Below, piece after piece: positions 27,739 to 37,861 of a DNA stretch of 64,000 bases. Location: contig CAVQOH010000006.1 in the NCBI GenBank assembly GCA_963714405.1, positions 186,001-250,000 on the forward strand, in the 5' to 3' direction. Below the pieces are notes generated by a model. That model was not told the origin of the DNA, made no database searches, and saw only the letters and a program-made list of their open reading frames with translations. Made by a program: the position numbers and the translations under genes. The stretch's first letter is position 1. Each line of letters begins with the position of its first letter. This DNA is from JAZGGS01 sp963714405 (GTDB lineage: Bacteria > Bacteroidota > Ignavibacteria > Ignavibacteriales > Ignavibacteriaceae).

Positions 27739-29031
27739 CTATAATTTTATCATTCTTAAAACAATATCCGTTGCAACTTTACCACTTCTTACTCCACTTT
27801 CAATGGTTGCAGGTAACCCAGTATCAACCCAATCTCCTGCAACGATAAAATTCTTTAACCGGGTTTGTTGCAATGGTCTTTTGTTCAAAATATCATTTGA
27901 AGGAATGAATGTTGCACGCTTTTCTTTTATAATTTTAAAATGTGTTATCAATTCCCTGTTCAACTTTATGTACTTTAATAATTCATCACAAACCAAATTG
28001 AATAATGTATCATCGTTCTCATTTATTAGATGATCAGCATCGCTGATAACAATGTTTAAATGAGTACCTTTGTTGAATATCCAGTGAACAGGTGAACCAA
28101 TAAGTCCATAAAAACTTTCTCTGAATGGATTTTCTTTTAACCACAAATAAACATTAAGAATTGATGAATATTTAAAATGGGGATCTTCTATTATGGTTTC
28201 ATCTGCTATTAATTTTTGCAATGAATAATGAGGAATGGCTGAGATCACAAAGTCAAAATCAGTATAAATTTTTTCATTAGTAACAACACTCTTTATTTTT
28301 TCATCATCAATAACCAAACCGGAAACTTGTGTAGAAAGTTCAATACCGCCTCCTTTAGTCTCAATAAACTGTTTTGCCTTTTCGCAGTAAGTTTCACTTA
28401 ATCCGTATTTTGGTAAGATTATAGTTGTGGCAAAGTTACCGTTAAGAAAAATTTCCTTTAGAATATTCACAAAGATTTCAGCGGAAGCGCTATTTATATT
28501 TGTATTTAGTGCACCAATCGCAATAATTTTCCAGAAAGATTCAATAACATTTTTACTTTGATTTTCTTTGTTTAACCACTCATAAACTGTAAGCTTGCTT
28601 AATTTTTTAGATGAATAAAATGGAAGTTTTAATACTATTCTTAACAAGTTCATACGTTCATTAAACGAAATTGCATGAAAATTCAACAATCCAATTAGTA
28701 GATTAAGCGGGTAAATTTTTGTAAAACCTTTTAAGGGAATCAGTTTAAAATTTTCTTTTAAAAAACTAATTTCTAGTTTATCCTGATAAATAAGGTTTTT
28801 TTCAGCATCAATAATTTTTAAGAAATTAATTGTTTCCTTGTAACAGCCCATTAAAATATGCTGTCCGTTATCCAATATCGTTTTTGTTTTATTATCAAGA
28901 AAGGAGTATGCTCTTCCACCTAATTTTGGGGAGGCTTCTAAAAGATTTACTGCATACCCATTATTACTAAGAAATACGGCAGATGAGAGACCTGCAAAAC
29001 CTCCCCCGATCACAATACATTTTTTTTTCAT
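27739..29031 (-). CDS. hpnE: Hydroxysqualene dehydroxylase / squalene-associated FAD desaturase HpnE
   Basis: A 430-residue FAD-dependent amine-oxidase-fold enzyme. The dinucleotide-binding motif is GGGFAGLSSA near residue 8, and the C-terminal FAD motif is FIVAGDWVDTGLPATIESG. In the bacterial squalene route, HpnE removes the hydroxyl of hydroxysqualene. The start ATG at 29031 overlaps the hpnD stop (TAATG), so I prefer it to an upstream in-frame TTG. It completes the trio hpnC-hpnD-hpnE. A carotenoid-type desaturase is the alternative, but the gene order favours squalene. Confidence 0.9.
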   Translation of the reverse strand: MKKKCIVIGGGFAGLSSAVFLSNNGYAVNLLEASPKLGGRAYSFLDNKTKTILDNGQHILMGCYKETINFLKIIDAEKNLIYQDKLEISFLKENFKLIPLKGFTKIYPLNLLIGLLNFHAISFNERMNLLRIVLKLPFYSSKKLSKLTVYEWLNKENQSKNVIESFWKIIAIGALNTNINSASAEIFVNILKEIFLNGNFATTIILPKYGLSETYCEKAKQFIETKGGGIELSTQVSGLVIDDEKIKSVVTNEKIYTDFDFVISAIPHYSLQKLIADETIIEDPHFKYSSILNVYLWLKENPFRESFYGLIGSPVHWIFNKGTHLNIVISDADHLINENDDTLFNLVCDELLKYIKLNRELITHFKIIKEKRATFIPSNDILNKRPLQQTRLKNFIVAGDWVDTGLPATIESGVRSGKVATDIVLRMIKL

Positions 29032-29874
29032 TAATAAACTAAACTGTACTTTGCCCAAACTCCTAGAGAAATACCGACTTTCTGAAATGTTGAAACTCTG
29101 ATGTTGTTATTATAAACATCGTAATCTGCTTCCACTATTTTATTAAGCATTTTAGAATAAATATGCTGCATTGCTCTTGCAGCAAACATTGCAGACTTAT
29201 CTTCAAGGTTTAAGCTATTTGTAGCTTTATCAAAATATTCTTTAGCTCTATCACTTTCATACTTCATTATAGCTTTAAAATTGCTGTTGTAAGTTTGGTT
29301 TAAAATATCCTTTTCATGGTAATTAAACATTTTTAAGATCTTCCTGAGGAAGGTATATCCTTCCGTTTTCAGCATCTTTTTTAACATCACGGAGTATGTT
29401 TGTAAGCTGCAATGCAATTCCAAGATTCACTGCAAAATCACGTGTGGATTCATGTTTATATCCAAAAATTTCAATGCACATTAAACCAACGGTGGAAGCA
29501 ACGCGGTAACAATATAATTGTAAATCATCAAAGGTTATGTAACGGTTTTTTTGAAGATCCATTTCCATTCCCTTGAGTAATTCAAAAAACGGTTCTAAAG
29601 GAATGTTAAACTTTTTAATAATTGAAGAAAGTTTATTTAATATCAAATAATCGGAACAACCGGAAAATGATTTCTCAAGTTCAATTCTCCATTTACGCAA
29701 CTTTTCATACCTTAAAAAATCAGAATCATTTCCTTCATCAACAATATCATCAGTTTGCCTGCAAAAAGCATAAACAGTATTCATTGCATCGCGTTTTGCT
29801 GATGGGAGCAGGTTGAATGCATAGTAAAAACTGCTGTTACTTTTTTTGGATATTTCTTTGGCAAAATCACTCAT
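29031..29874 (-). CDS. hpnD: Presqualene diphosphate synthase HpnD (one frameshift)
   Basis: A trans-isoprenyl diphosphate synthase that condenses two farnesyl diphosphates into presqualene diphosphate. The two aspartate-rich motifs are visible: DDIVDEG (about residues 42-48) and NILRDVKKDAENGR. The frame breaks after GRIYLPQEDLK. Five A at 29330-29334, where four are expected, give an early stop. With four, the protein continues MFNYHEKD and ends normally at about 280 residues. I treat this as a sequence error. ATGA overlap joins it to hpnC. Confidence 0.88.
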
Positions 29875-30740
29875 AATTTTATAGCTGCTGCGAGTAATAA
29901 TTTTATAAAATCAAATTTATTTAATGATGGTCTAAGATTCAAAACATCAAAATTACTTCTTTCAATTTTGTTTAAAACCTCTTCCCCGCCTTTAATTGTC
30001 CATCCAATTTCTATTTTAAGCCTTCCTTTTAAGTATTTTAATAGAGTTTTTCCCTCAGTAAACAATAACCGTGCCCTATCAACATTGTATTTCATAAGCT
30101 TTTGAAAATTAAGATTATTTTCGCTGAACTCAAACATTTTTTCCGTAACACCAAATTTTTCCATCTCATCTTGAGGGATGTAAATTCTCCCTTTGTTAAA
30201 ATCTATTTTAGTATCCTGATAAAAATTTGTTAATTGAAGTGCTGTACAGATTTTATCAGAATAAATAACAGCTTCAGCATTTCTAATATTAAATAATTCC
30301 AATATCAATCTGCCAACAGGATTAGCGGAATGATTACAGTAATTTTGTACTTCTGCAAAATTTGAATAACGATGTTTACCAACATCCTGTTTAAAGGCAT
30401 AAATTAGATCGGTAAAATGAGTAGTTTTAAGACGTAAATTTTTTATGGATTCAGCTATTGCAGCAAAATAATCAGAATCCGGTTTTCCATTTAACGCGTT
30501 TATAAAATTATTCTCAAATTCTCCGAGTTCATTCAATCGGTTTTCGGGTGGTTTATCACCCTCATCAGCAATATCATCTGCACAGCGTGCAAACCAATAG
30601 ATAACTGCCACATGCTTTTTTATCTTTTTTGAAACTAAAAAAGAAATGACAGGAAAATTTTCGTAGTGTGTTTTTGCGAAATCAAGTGCTTTTTGGTACC
30701 CGAAATAAGGATTTTTATTAGAAGAAATAGAATTATCCAT
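29871..30740 (-). CDS. hpnC: Hydroxysqualene synthase HpnC
   Basis: A 289-residue prenyl-synthase-fold enzyme that converts presqualene diphosphate to hydroxysqualene. The aspartate-rich motifs are DDIADEGD and NFYQDTKIDFNKGR. I chose ATG 30740, which gives the normal N-terminus, although the frame is open for another 20 codons. It is the first gene of the hpnCDE operon, joined to hpnD by an ATGA overlap. Squalene-hopene cyclase is not in the window, so the final product (hopanoid, squalene or C30 carotenoid) is not settled here. Confidence 0.9.
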   Translation of the reverse strand: MDNSISSNKNPYFGYQKALDFAKTHYENFPVISFLVSKKIKKHVAVIYWFARCADDIADEGDKPPENRLNELGEFENNFINALNGKPDSDYFAAIAESIKNLRLKTTHFTDLIYAFKQDVGKHRYSNFAEVQNYCNHSANPVGRLILELFNIRNAEAVIYSDKICTALQLTNFYQDTKIDFNKGRIYIPQDEMEKFGVTEKMFEFSENNLNFQKLMKYNVDRARLLFTEGKTLLKYLKGRLKIEIGWTIKGGEEVLNKIERSNFDVLNLRPSLNKFDFIKLLLAAAIKL

Positions 30741-31038
30741 TGTCCAAAATATTCTTAAAAACCATTTTAAAATGAAATTTTGATTTAGAAATAATATCAA
30801 TATTTAAATAAAAAACAGAATGAAACAAAGCAATATTGTAGATAATTGATTAAGAGTATCAATATGAGATTTATTAAATTGCTAATTCCTTCCTTTTTGT
30901 CCAGTTTTTAACCACTTTTTTGGAATAAATATTGATTAAAATTTATAGGGCAAATACTTTATCACTGCTTGTTGGTAGAGTAATCACAATGTGTCAGAAA
31001 AACATAATTATTAAATAACATCTTTTTCGGGATTTGCT

Positions 31039-31431
31039 ATGGAAGATTTTGAAAAGAAAATATGTGCCGATGTAATTGTTGAAATTGTTAATTTAACCCG
31101 TGCTACAAGAAAAGAGGCAGCAGAGCTGAAAAGAATTATTGATGAAGATATTTTACTTAAGTACAGAAGGATAGTAGTTGATATTAGTAAATGCGAATTT
31201 ATGGATACTACTTTTTTAGGTGTGTTGGTTGTAAGCCAGAAGAAAATAAAACAACTTGGTGGAGAGATAAAACTTGTTGAACCGTTTAATACAATGCAGG
31301 AAATGCTTGAGCTTACGGGTACACTAAAATTATTCGATTCACATTCAACCCAGAGAGAAGCCATAGATAGCTTCAGCTATAATATTGAACAGAGTAACCC
31401 TCACCCTTTAAGGATTTGGCAAACAAAATAA
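31039..31431 (+). CDS. STAS-domain protein, anti-sigma factor antagonist type
   Basis: A 130-residue protein with one STAS domain (about residues 10-110). The switch region reads CEFMDTTFLGVLV; in SpoIIAA-like proteins the residue after the Asp is the phosphorylated Ser/Thr, here a Thr. It could take part in partner switching with an anti-sigma kinase, none of which is next to it. The ribosome-binding site is weak. It stands alone between hpnC (divergent) and a tRNA gene. Confidence 0.82.
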   Translation: MEDFEKKICADVIVEIVNLTRATRKEAAELKRIIDEDILLKYRRIVVDISKCEFMDTTFLGVLVVSQKKIKQLGGEIKLVEPFNTMQEMLELTGTLKLFDSHSTQREAIDSFSYNIEQSNPHPLRIWQTK

Positions 31432-31458
31432 ATTCCAGATAAATTTTTAACACAGAAT

Positions 31459-31545
31459 TGGTGCCCGAAGGGGGACTCGAACCCCCACTGGCTTGCGCCA
31501 ACTAGACCCTGAACCTAGCGTGTCTACCAATTTCACCATCCGGGC
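31459..31545 (-). tRNA. tRNA-Leu (anticodon CAG)
   Basis: An 87-nt tRNA with encoded CCA at 31461-31459. The 7-bp acceptor stem begins GCCCGG, the anticodon loop is TTCAGGG, the variable arm is long as in class II leucine tRNAs, and the T arm reads GGTTCGAGTCC. The decoded codon is CUG. Confidence 0.97.
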
Positions 31546-31590
31546 AAAGAAATAAATACCAAAGGTATTGTAGTCATAGTTTTTATTCTA

Positions 31591-33878
31591 TCACCAATCA
31601 CTATCACCAGATCGGTTTTCCTTTATGATTCTGCTATAATCTTTATGAATTTCGCAAACGGGTGGAATCTGGTTAATTTTTACAATATCCTCAACTGTTT
31701 CTAAACAATACTCGCCAGCAAGTTTTGCATCTCCAAGATCAATTGTTTCTTTACAAAATGTAACCGTTTCAATACCATCAGCTACTTTAAAATACTCAAC
31801 CGGAATATTTAACTGCTTGTAAGCTTCTTCCATAAACATTGCCCAAATAGGAAGCGATGCCTTAGCTCCCTGCCCATACCATCCGGTAAATTTAACTCTA
31901 TGATCATCAAAACCTACCCAGACACCTGCAACAAGTTGCGGAGTATAACCTACAAACCATGCATCTGAATAATTTTGAGTAGTACCCGTTTTACCTGCAG
32001 CAGGATACTGGAAGTACCTTCTGACACCCGAACCGGTTCCAATTGCTACAACTTCTTTCATCATTTCTACTATCAGAGATGCTGTTTCCGGAGAGATGGC
32101 TTGTACAACTTCAGGAACAAATTGTTCTATAAGAATTCCATTTTTATCTTCAATTTTAAGTATGGATATTGGTTCTGCATGAACACCACCATTGGCAAAT
32201 GTGCCAAATGCAGATGTAATTTCCAATGGTGTAACTTCAGAGGTTCCAAGAGCAATTGAAGGAAATGGTTCTAAGTGAGATTTTATTCCCATCCTCTGCG
32301 CAATTTTAACAACCTGGTTTGGTGGAGCAATTTTGCTAATTGTCATCCTTCCAGTAATTACATTTAATGATTTTGCAAGTGCATAACGAAGTGTTACATA
32401 ACCATCATATTCATCATCAGAATTTGATGGAGACCAGCCGTTGTAATCAAATTTTTGATTGAGAAGTGAATACGCAGGAAAGTATCCATTTTCAATTGCA
32501 GTTGTGTAAATAAACGGTTTAAATGAAGAACCGGGTTGCCTTTTAATTCCAGTAACGTGATTTAATCCTCTTCCGAACTCCTGGTTTTCTCCTCCAACCA
32601 TTGCTTTTATGTAACCGGTTTTGGGATCAATAACCACAAAGCCAACCTCAATTTTTGTGGCAACAGCCTTAATTGAATCGATAAAACTTATCTTATTTTT
32701 TAATCGATTATATACCAAAGCTTTTTCATCAGTGGATGTAGCATTTTTATAAAAACGAGTTTCTTTAATTGCTTTATCAATCAAGCTTGCCAGTAAATCT
32801 TTATTTCTACTCCATTGCCATTTTTCATCAAAAAGCTTTTGATACTCCTGAATATGTTTTGCTGCAACTGTATTGGCAATTTGCTGCATTTTCAAATCCA
32901 GGGTGGTGTAAATACTTAATCCATCGCGATACAGATCATATTCATATTCATCCGCTAGATCTGATAATTGCTGCCTTAAATATTCCATAAAATGAGGTGC
33001 ATCAGTTTTAATAACGCTCAATCTTTCAGTATCCAGTGCAATTGGTTCTTCTTTAAGTTTTTCGTATTCCTGTTCATCAAGCATACCCGTAACAACCATG
33101 TTATGCATCACAAGGTTTCTCCTTGCGAGTGAATTATCATAGTTATTTACCGGATCATAATCTCTTGGTGATTTTAACAGTGCAATAAATATTGCAGATT
33201 CAGGTAATGTAAGTTCACTAGCCTTTTTGTTAAAATAAACCTGAGCGCCTGATTCAATACCGTAAGCACTTTTACCAAAATAAGAAACATTCAAATAGAG
33301 TTCTAAAATTTCTTTCTTTGTAAAATTTTTCTCTATCTGAATTGCAGTTATCCATTCTCTAAATTTTCTAATTGCTTTATCAAACTGGTTTTCACTTTTG
33401 ATCTTCAACTCATATAAATTTCTTGCAAGCTGTTGTGTAATAGTACTTGCTCCTTCTTTTAAGAGAAAAAGAAAGGATATTTTTAATCATTGCTTTAAAA
33501 AATCTAGGCAGATCAACACCCCAGTGATCTAAAGAATTGCCTGTCTTCGGTTGCTATAAGTGCATTTATTAAATGAGGTGGAAGACTATCAAGATCAGTC
33601 TCTATTCTATTTTCTATAAAAAACTGGCCTAACAATTCTCCATCGGCAGTATATACTTTACTTGCAAGATTCGGTCGTGGATTTTCTAGATCTTCTAATG
33701 AAGGAAGACCGCTAAAAATATATATTCCAATAAATAGCAAGAGTGCAAAGATAGCACCTGGAATTGCTATCCATTTGTATTTTTTCGCTTTGCTGCTCTT
33801 TTTTATTTTTTTATTTCTATGCATAGGATCATTAAAATATTTACTGTATTCAGAATCTGAAATTTTATTGCTATCCAT
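31591..33878 (-). CDS. Class A penicillin-binding protein PBP1A (two frameshifts)
   Basis: A bifunctional peptidoglycan glycosyltransferase/transpeptidase. The N-terminal fragment has a cytoplasmic basic tail, one membrane helix (about residues 35-57) and the start of the GT51 domain with ATEDRQFF, containing the catalytic Glu. The second fragment contains the rest of GT51 and the transpeptidase with SSFK, SLN and KTGTT motifs. Between them the frame changes twice, near 33530-33534 and at 33457-33460 (four T where three are expected). Read through, DHWGVD and KEGASTITQQLARN reappear as expected. The restored protein is about 762 residues. The ATG lies one base after the stop of the lpxH-like gene. 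Confidence 0.9.
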
Positions 33879-33879
33879 A

Positions 33880-34614
33880 TTATCCCCAGTTAATTACCTG
33901 AAATCCTTCCTCGTTTAATTTGCCATAACAAGGTTCATCTAACCAGGAACCTAAATTTACGTAATTACTGTTTTTATATTTTTTAAAAACTTTTTTATGT
34001 AAATGCCCGAAAATCACATAATCAAATCCTTCATCCATTTTTTCCCTGGCTGCATCATATAATCCATCAACCTCTCCATAATCCTTTTTCGTGGTATATG
34101 CCCTGCTGGATTTACTTGTTCGGCTTGCCAGCCATATTCCAAAATCGGGATGCAATTTGGAATAGAGCCATTGTGTAGACTTATTTCTTAAAATCCATTT
34201 TACAATTTTATATCCTGTATCATTTTGAACTAATCCATCTCCATGCCCGATAAAAAACTTTTTATCATTCAACGTAAAGCTGCATGCGTCCTTGTACATA
34301 ACTGCGCCAATTTCATCCTTGAAAAAATTCCTGTGCAAAAAATCGTGATTTCCAATAAAATAATGAACTATTATACCTTTTTCAGTAAGATTCTTCAGAG
34401 CAGTTAATGTTCTGAAATAACCTTTCTGGTAAACTCTTTTATATTCAAACCAATAATCAAAAAGGTCTCCAACAATAAAAAGTTCATCACAATTTGATTG
34501 CGCAAATTCAAGAAACTGGACAAGAAGTTTTTCTTTTTTATCTTCAACTTCCCTAGATTCCAAACCAAGATGGATATCTGAAATAAATAAATAGTTTTTA
34601 CTCACACGTTCCAA
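33880..34614 (-). CDS. lpxH: UDP-2,3-diacylglucosamine diphosphatase (LpxH-type metallophosphoesterase)
   Basis: A 244-residue calcineurin-like phosphoesterase with the full metal-site set: SDIHLG (residues 11-16), GDLFDYW, GNHDF, GHGDG and GHLHKK. This set and length fit LpxH, which cleaves UDP-2,3-diacylglucosamine to lipid X in lipid A synthesis at the inner membrane. The start is either TTG 34614 or the GTG three codons later. It precedes the PBP gene with a one-base gap, so both envelope genes are likely co-transcribed. Confidence 0.85.
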   Translation of the reverse strand: MERVSKNYLFISDIHLGLESREVEDKKEKLLVQFLEFAQSNCDELFIVGDLFDYWFEYKRVYQKGYFRTLTALKNLTEKGIIVHYFIGNHDFLHRNFFKDEIGAVMYKDACSFTLNDKKFFIGHGDGLVQNDTGYKIVKWILRNKSTQWLYSKLHPDFGIWLASRTSKSSRAYTTKKDYGEVDGLYDAAREKMDEGFDYVIFGHLHKKVFKKYKNSNYVNLGSWLDEPCYGKLNEEGFQVINWG

Positions 34615-34673
34615 AAATATTTTAATTCTACTATAAAAGTAGTTATTAGAAATCTGAAATAAAATAAATTTAA

Positions 34674-36242
34674 TTAAAATTCAATTTCATCACTGCTCAT
34701 TAATAACCAACTATCGGGATCTAATATTATTGATTCAATTTTCGTATCAGTGTTTAATTCCAAATGTGTTTCCCTCGAAACAATTTGAAATGTATAATAC
34801 CTTTCTTCAGCATTTTTTAATTTAGCAATTAAATCAAGTGGAAAAATGTAAGTATCATATTTACCCTGAACCTGGCTCATAATAATTTTTGTTTTATAAC
34901 GGTTTCCTGATTTCTCTGATTTCCATTTATATTCAATTTCAATTTCTCCTTCACCAGTAATCCATTGAGCAAAAAATTTATTCAAATCCTTACCGGATAT
35001 CTCTTCACAAATTTTGTGGAAATCCTCAGTGGATGCATTATTATATTTATAAGTTTTGTAATATTTACGTAAAACATTAAAAAAATCATCGTCTCCAATT
35101 TCTCTTCGTAGCATATGAAGCACCCATGCTCCCTTGTTGTAAACTGTACTGGTAAAAAGGAATGATCCCGGGGAAGCTAAAGATCCTAAAAAGTTATCCC
35201 TGTACTTACTTATCATAGTTGATTGCAATGCACTTTTGCCCGATACAAATTCGAAATAAAGAGCTTCTGAATAAGTTGAGAAACCTTCATTTAACCATAT
35301 ATCATTCCACGACTTAGGGCTAACAGCATCACCCCACCAATGATGAGCTAATTCATGAATAAAAACATCTTTAAAGTAGTTATTTCCAGTTATAATATTT
35401 GAAGCTGCTCCTGTTATGGTTTGGTGTTCCATTGCTCCAGCTTGCCATAAAAATTCTGCTATTCCATACTTTTCATCGATAAATGGATACTCTCCAAATG
35501 TTTCCGCAAAAAATCTTAAATATTCAGGATGCTCCGCAAAATCAATTTTGGCATCATCTAATTTTTCTTGCGAAACATAATACTGAATTGGAAGCACTTT
35601 TGTTCCATCCAACGAAATGTATTCATCAGTAAAACTTTCATAATCTGATGAGTAAATTGCTATTAGATAAGTTGAAATTGGATAAACTGTTTTCCAGTGA
35701 TATGTTTTTCTGCTGTTATCCAAATTCATGTTTACAAGATTTCCATTTGATACAGATTTTTGCGAGGAATCATTAGTTATTTTCATATCGAGTAGTGCTT
35801 TATCAGAAGGAAAATCATTACAAGGAAACCAGGTTGAGGCATAATTCGGTTCACTTAAATTATAAACAAAAGATTTATCATTCTTCTTTCCAAACACGAA
35901 ACCTGAAAGCCCTGCCTTCTTTGGAGTTCCACTATAATTTATCTGAATCACAAAATATTCCTTACTATATCCGTTTAAAGGAATGCTAAAATTTGATCCT
36001 TTACAATCAAAATCTTTATCGATGTTATCTAACTTTACTTCTGTAATATTAAAATTATCGTAAAAGTTTAGTTCTATTTTATTCAGATTTTTGTCTAAAA
36101 TTTTTCCTTTTATGATTGCTACAGCATAAAATTTTTTCTTTTCCGGATATAAATCAAAAGATAAATCATAATGAATAACATCAATTTTCCTTTGATTTTC
36201 TGATATATATTCATCATTCCATTTTGAATAAGATTGATTCAA
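34674..36242 (-). CDS. M1-family aminopeptidase
   Basis: A 522-residue-plus zinc aminopeptidase. HELAHHWWGD gives two His ligands and the catalytic Glu; 18 residues later NEG gives the third ligand. The exopeptidase motif is GAMEH. As read, it starts with TTG and has no signal peptide. However, the next frame upstream (TTG at 36372) encodes a typical signal-peptide-like sequence (KLFSTFLIAILVF). It would join this frame if one base of the AA at 36255-36256 were extra. The mature enzyme is therefore probably exported. It is about 60 nt upstream of lpxH on the same strand. Confidence 0.85.
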   Translation of the reverse strand: MNQSYSKWNDEYISENQRKIDVIHYDLSFDLYPEKKKFYAVAIIKGKILDKNLNKIELNFYDNFNITEVKLDNIDKDFDCKGSNFSIPLNGYSKEYFVIQINYSGTPKKAGLSGFVFGKKNDKSFVYNLSEPNYASTWFPCNDFPSDKALLDMKITNDSSQKSVSNGNLVNMNLDNSRKTYHWKTVYPISTYLIAIYSSDYESFTDEYISLDGTKVLPIQYYVSQEKLDDAKIDFAEHPEYLRFFAETFGEYPFIDEKYGIAEFLWQAGAMEHQTITGAASNIITGNNYFKDVFIHELAHHWWGDAVSPKSWNDIWLNEGFSTYSEALYFEFVSGKSALQSTMISKYRDNFLGSLASPGSFLFTSTVYNKGAWVLHMLRREIGDDDFFNVLRKYYKTYKYNNASTEDFHKICEEISGKDLNKFFAQWITGEGEIEIEYKWKSEKSGNRYKTKIIMSQVQGKYDTYIFPLDLIAKLKNAEERYYTFQIVSRETHLELNTDTKIESIILDPDSWLLMSSDEIEF

Positions 36243-36496
36243 ATCAGAACAATATTACCTGATTACTTTCTTTAACAAGTTGCTGGTTCATATCAGCAAT
36301 CACTACGGCATTTTCATAACCCAAAGTAATAAATACGAGGATAGCAATGAGGAAAGTTGAAAAAAGTTTCAAATCTTTAATTAGACTCCGGCTAAATGAA
36401 AATAAAATATTATTTGATGTTTTAAATAACAGTTTCTTTAATTGCCAATCAAATCATAATTATATATCTTTTCATATAAAATAATAAAAAGTTAAA

Positions 36497-37741
36497 ATGG
36501 CTTTCCCAGGTTCATCAATATTAAGAGATACTTTAACAATGCTCCTTGCCGGAGGACAGGGTGAAAGGTTATTTCCGCTTACTCGTGTAAGAAGTAAACC
36601 TGCAGTTCCTTTTGGAGGAAAATACAGAATTATTGATTTTTCTCTCTCAAATTGTCTTAATTCAGGTTTAAGAAGAATTTATGTGCTCACCCAGTATAAA
36701 TCAGATTCACTAAATCAACACATTTTTGAAGCATGGAGCATCTTCAATCCAGAACTTGGTGAGTTTATTTATTCAGTTCCTCCACAGAGAAAAATGAATA
36801 ACGATTGGTATCTCGGAACTGCCAATGCCATCTACCAGAATAAAAATTTATTTTCATCGGAAAGAAAAGCTAAGCGAGTACTTATACTTGGCGGCGATCA
36901 TATTTATAAAATGGATTACCTGAAACTGCTGCAATATCATGAAGATAATAATGCCGATCTATCAATTGCCTGCCTTGAAGTTCCCAAATACGAAGCGAGC
37001 AGGTTTGGCATTGTTGGTGTGGATGAGAAATACAATGTTCAATCATTTATAGAAAAACCCCAAAAACCACCTGAAATACCGGATAAAAAAGGTTACTCAT
37101 TTGTAAATATGGGAATTTATGTTTTTAGTGCAAAAGTACTTACTGAAGTATTTAACCAGATGGAGAGCGATAAAGTTGAAAGTAATGATTTTGGGCGTGA
37201 TATAATTCCTTACATGGTAAAAAACAGCCACAATGTTGTTGCATATAAGTTTGTTGATGAGAATAAAAAATCGCAGCCATACTGGAAGGATATTGGAACT
37301 TTAGACAGTTATTACGCAGCAAGTATTGATTTACTTAGTGTATCACCTGAGTTTAATCTCTACGATAATAGCTGGCCAATGAGAACTTACCAGTATCAAT
37401 TTCCTCCCGCAAAAACAGTTTCGCACGAAGGTGAACGAGTAGGACGCGGATTAAACTCATTAATTTGCGACGGATCAATTATTTCCGGTGGATTGGTTGA
37501 TAGATCTTTAATTGGACCAAATGTTAAAATAAACAGTTTCTCTTATGTAACTGATTCTATTATATTAAACAATTGTAACATTGGAAGACATGCACGGATT
37601 AGAAGAGCAATAATTGATAAAAATGTTATTGTGCCGGAAGGCTACGAAATAGGATTTGATCTTGAAGGCGATAAAAAGAAATTCACTGTTACAGAAACCG
37701 GTATAGTTGTAATTGGAAAGAACGAAATCCTTCCTGAATGA
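36497..37741 (+). CDS. glgC: Glucose-1-phosphate adenylyltransferase
   Basis: A 414-residue ADP-glucose pyrophosphorylase that makes ADP-glucose for glycogen. The nucleotidyltransferase motif LAGGQGERLFPLT (about residues 17-29) and SKPAVPFGGKYRIIDF are present. The substrate-binding SFIEKP and the C-terminal left-handed beta-helix also fit. Length is normal. Other glycogen genes are not adjacent. It is transcribed alone, with a weak AAAGTTAAA upstream of ATG. Confidence 0.95.
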   Translation: MAFPGSSILRDTLTMLLAGGQGERLFPLTRVRSKPAVPFGGKYRIIDFSLSNCLNSGLRRIYVLTQYKSDSLNQHIFEAWSIFNPELGEFIYSVPPQRKMNNDWYLGTANAIYQNKNLFSSERKAKRVLILGGDHIYKMDYLKLLQYHEDNNADLSIACLEVPKYEASRFGIVGVDEKYNVQSFIEKPQKPPEIPDKKGYSFVNMGIYVFSAKVLTEVFNQMESDKVESNDFGRDIIPYMVKNSHNVVAYKFVDENKKSQPYWKDIGTLDSYYAASIDLLSVSPEFNLYDNSWPMRTYQYQFPPAKTVSHEGERVGRGLNSLICDGSIISGGLVDRSLIGPNVKINSFSYVTDSIILNNCNIGRHARIRRAIIDKNVIVPEGYEIGFDLEGDKKKFTVTETGIVVIGKNEILPE

Positions 37742-37861
37742 TATTTGTTTTAACTTTATTTCATAATTTAAATTAACCGCTCAAACTTTAAACTTGACAT
37801 CCTCCCTTTTTTTTAAGACTTTCATTCAAGTTAATTGCGTATTACTTCTTAAAATATGTAA

